NCBI GenBank assembly: GCA_003252105.1
Contig: QKDL01000010.1
Coordinates: 1 to 64,000 of the forward strand
From: Arcobacter sp.
Lineage (GTDB): Bacteria > Campylobacterota > Campylobacteria > Campylobacterales > Arcobacteraceae
DNA: 64,000 nt
Reading direction: 5' to 3'
The position numbers and the translations under genes are program-made. Positions 63,135 through 64,000 of this stretch are shown here, piece by piece. How positions within the stretch are numbered: the first letter of the stretch is position 1; each line of letters begins with the position of its first letter. The notes beneath the pieces were generated by a model, which made no database searches, was not told the DNA's origin, and was given only the letters and a program-made list of their open reading frames with translations.

Positions 63135-64000
63135 ATACCTTTTTTTAGTTTTGAATAACCTGTTTTGATCAGTTTTAATAAAGGTTTTCTATATGAACTA
63201 AAAACATAATGTTTTATTTCATATGCAAGTCTTCCTTTTACATGGAATAAGTCATAAATACTTCCTGCTGCATATTTCCCACCAAGAGCAATTAATATAC
63301 CTTCAAGTTTTGGATCACAAGGGATTAGTTTTTTATTTTTTATCATATTTAAAACATTTTTACCTGCATTTGTTCCACTGATTCTCGCAATTGTTACATT
63401 TGGAGGCATTAGTTCACCTTTTTGATTTCTAATCTCTGCTGCATCACCGATAGCAAAAATGTGGTCATCTTTGTCACTTTGCATAAATTCATTTACAATG
63501 ATTTGACCTTTTGGATTTAGGCTTACATCTAACTCTTCAGTGATTTTATTTGCTTCTACCCCACCAGTAAAGATTAAAAATGAGTTGTAGATTTTTGTAC
63601 CATTTGAAAGATAAGCAAAACCATCTTCACATTTTTGAAGTTTTGTATTAGTAATAACATTGATTCCTAACTCTTTTAATCTGTTATGGGAAATCTCAAT
63701 AAGTTTTGAATGTAGTCCCGGTAAGATTGTATCCGAACTACTAATCAATGAGATTTTTAAGTTATCACAACTGAAATTTCCTCTTTTGAAAAACATTTTA
63801 GAGTTGTATGCCATCTCTGCTGCTATTTCAACTCCCGATAAACCAGCACCTACAACTACGATGTGAGTATCGTCACATTTTTTTGCTTCATCTTGAATTT
63901 TTTTAAATAATTGATTCTCAAAACTTTGTTTAAAATACATTGCCCAGTGAAGTTTTTTGATATCGTGGGCATTATTTAAACCTGGAATTTGTGGTGGGAA
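63131..64000 (-). CDS. NAD(P)/FAD-dependent oxidoreductase (type II NADH dehydrogenase-like), truncated by window end
   Basis: IVVVGAGLSGVEIAAEMAY, HIFAIGDAAEIRN; frame stays open upstream of Met at 63940 to the window edge (FPPQIPGLNNAHDIKKLHWAMYFKQ...). Confidence 0.85.
   Translation of the reverse strand, partial: FPPQIPGLNNAHDIKKLHWAMYFKQSFENQLFKKIQDEAKKCDDTHIVVVGAGLSGVEIAAEMAYNSKMFFKRGNFSCDNLKISLISSSDTILPGLHSKLIEISHNRLKELGINVITNTKLQKCEDGFAYLSNGTKIYNSFLIFTGGVEANKITEELDVSLNPKGQIIVNEFMQSDKDDHIFAIGDAAEIRNQKGELMPPNVTIARISGTNAGKNVLNMIKNKKLIPCDPKLEGILIALGGKYAAGSIYDLFHVKGRLAYEIKHYVFSSYRKPLLKLIKTGYSKLKKGI

Noticed and set aside
1-64000. CRISPR array or tRNA genes
   Set aside because: No regularly spaced repeats seen and no convincing cloverleaf or T-loop sequence noticed by eye; a tRNAscan/CRISPR finder run would be decisive.

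Overview
AT-rich chromosomal window; protein content (RpsU, MreBC, ClpX, LpxA/FabZ/LpxB, CcoG, M99 peptidoglycan carboxypeptidase, QueH, FlgO-like lipoproteins) suggests Campylobacterota, Arcobacter-like (inference). It opens with a 5S rRNA and its terminator. The housekeeping backbone (about 1-2434 and 29010-64000) is interrupted by a ~26.5 kb integrated element bounded by a 38-bp perfect direct repeat (2435-2472 and 28972-29009). The repeat is the last 7 codons, stop codon and short downstream stretch of rpsU (30S ribosomal protein S21), so the element sits in the 3' end of rpsU. It encodes a tyrosine integrase, a small HTH/Xis-like protein, a VirD4/HerA-like ATPase, a replication-relaxation-like protein, a DUF932 / Gp157-like / Rad52-like recombination module, and two defence-like cargo modules: (i) a two-gene operon of a PD-(D/E)XK-like protein plus a 1425-aa nuclease-STAND NTPase (9643-15666), and (ii) a same-strand array 19957-27587 of a TerB/PH-like glycine-rich protein, a large partner of unknown family, a WYL regulator, an AAA ATPase and a subtilisin-like S8 protease. 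The second is the best candidate for an undescribed system. Other observations: a matching 21-bp repeat inside each element end, an element-supplied replacement rpsU terminator, a structured non-coding region, paired TetR-operator-like palindromes upstream of a fabF-tetR pair, and small genes below the ORF-track cutoff. All family names come from reading motifs by eye; no database searches were run.
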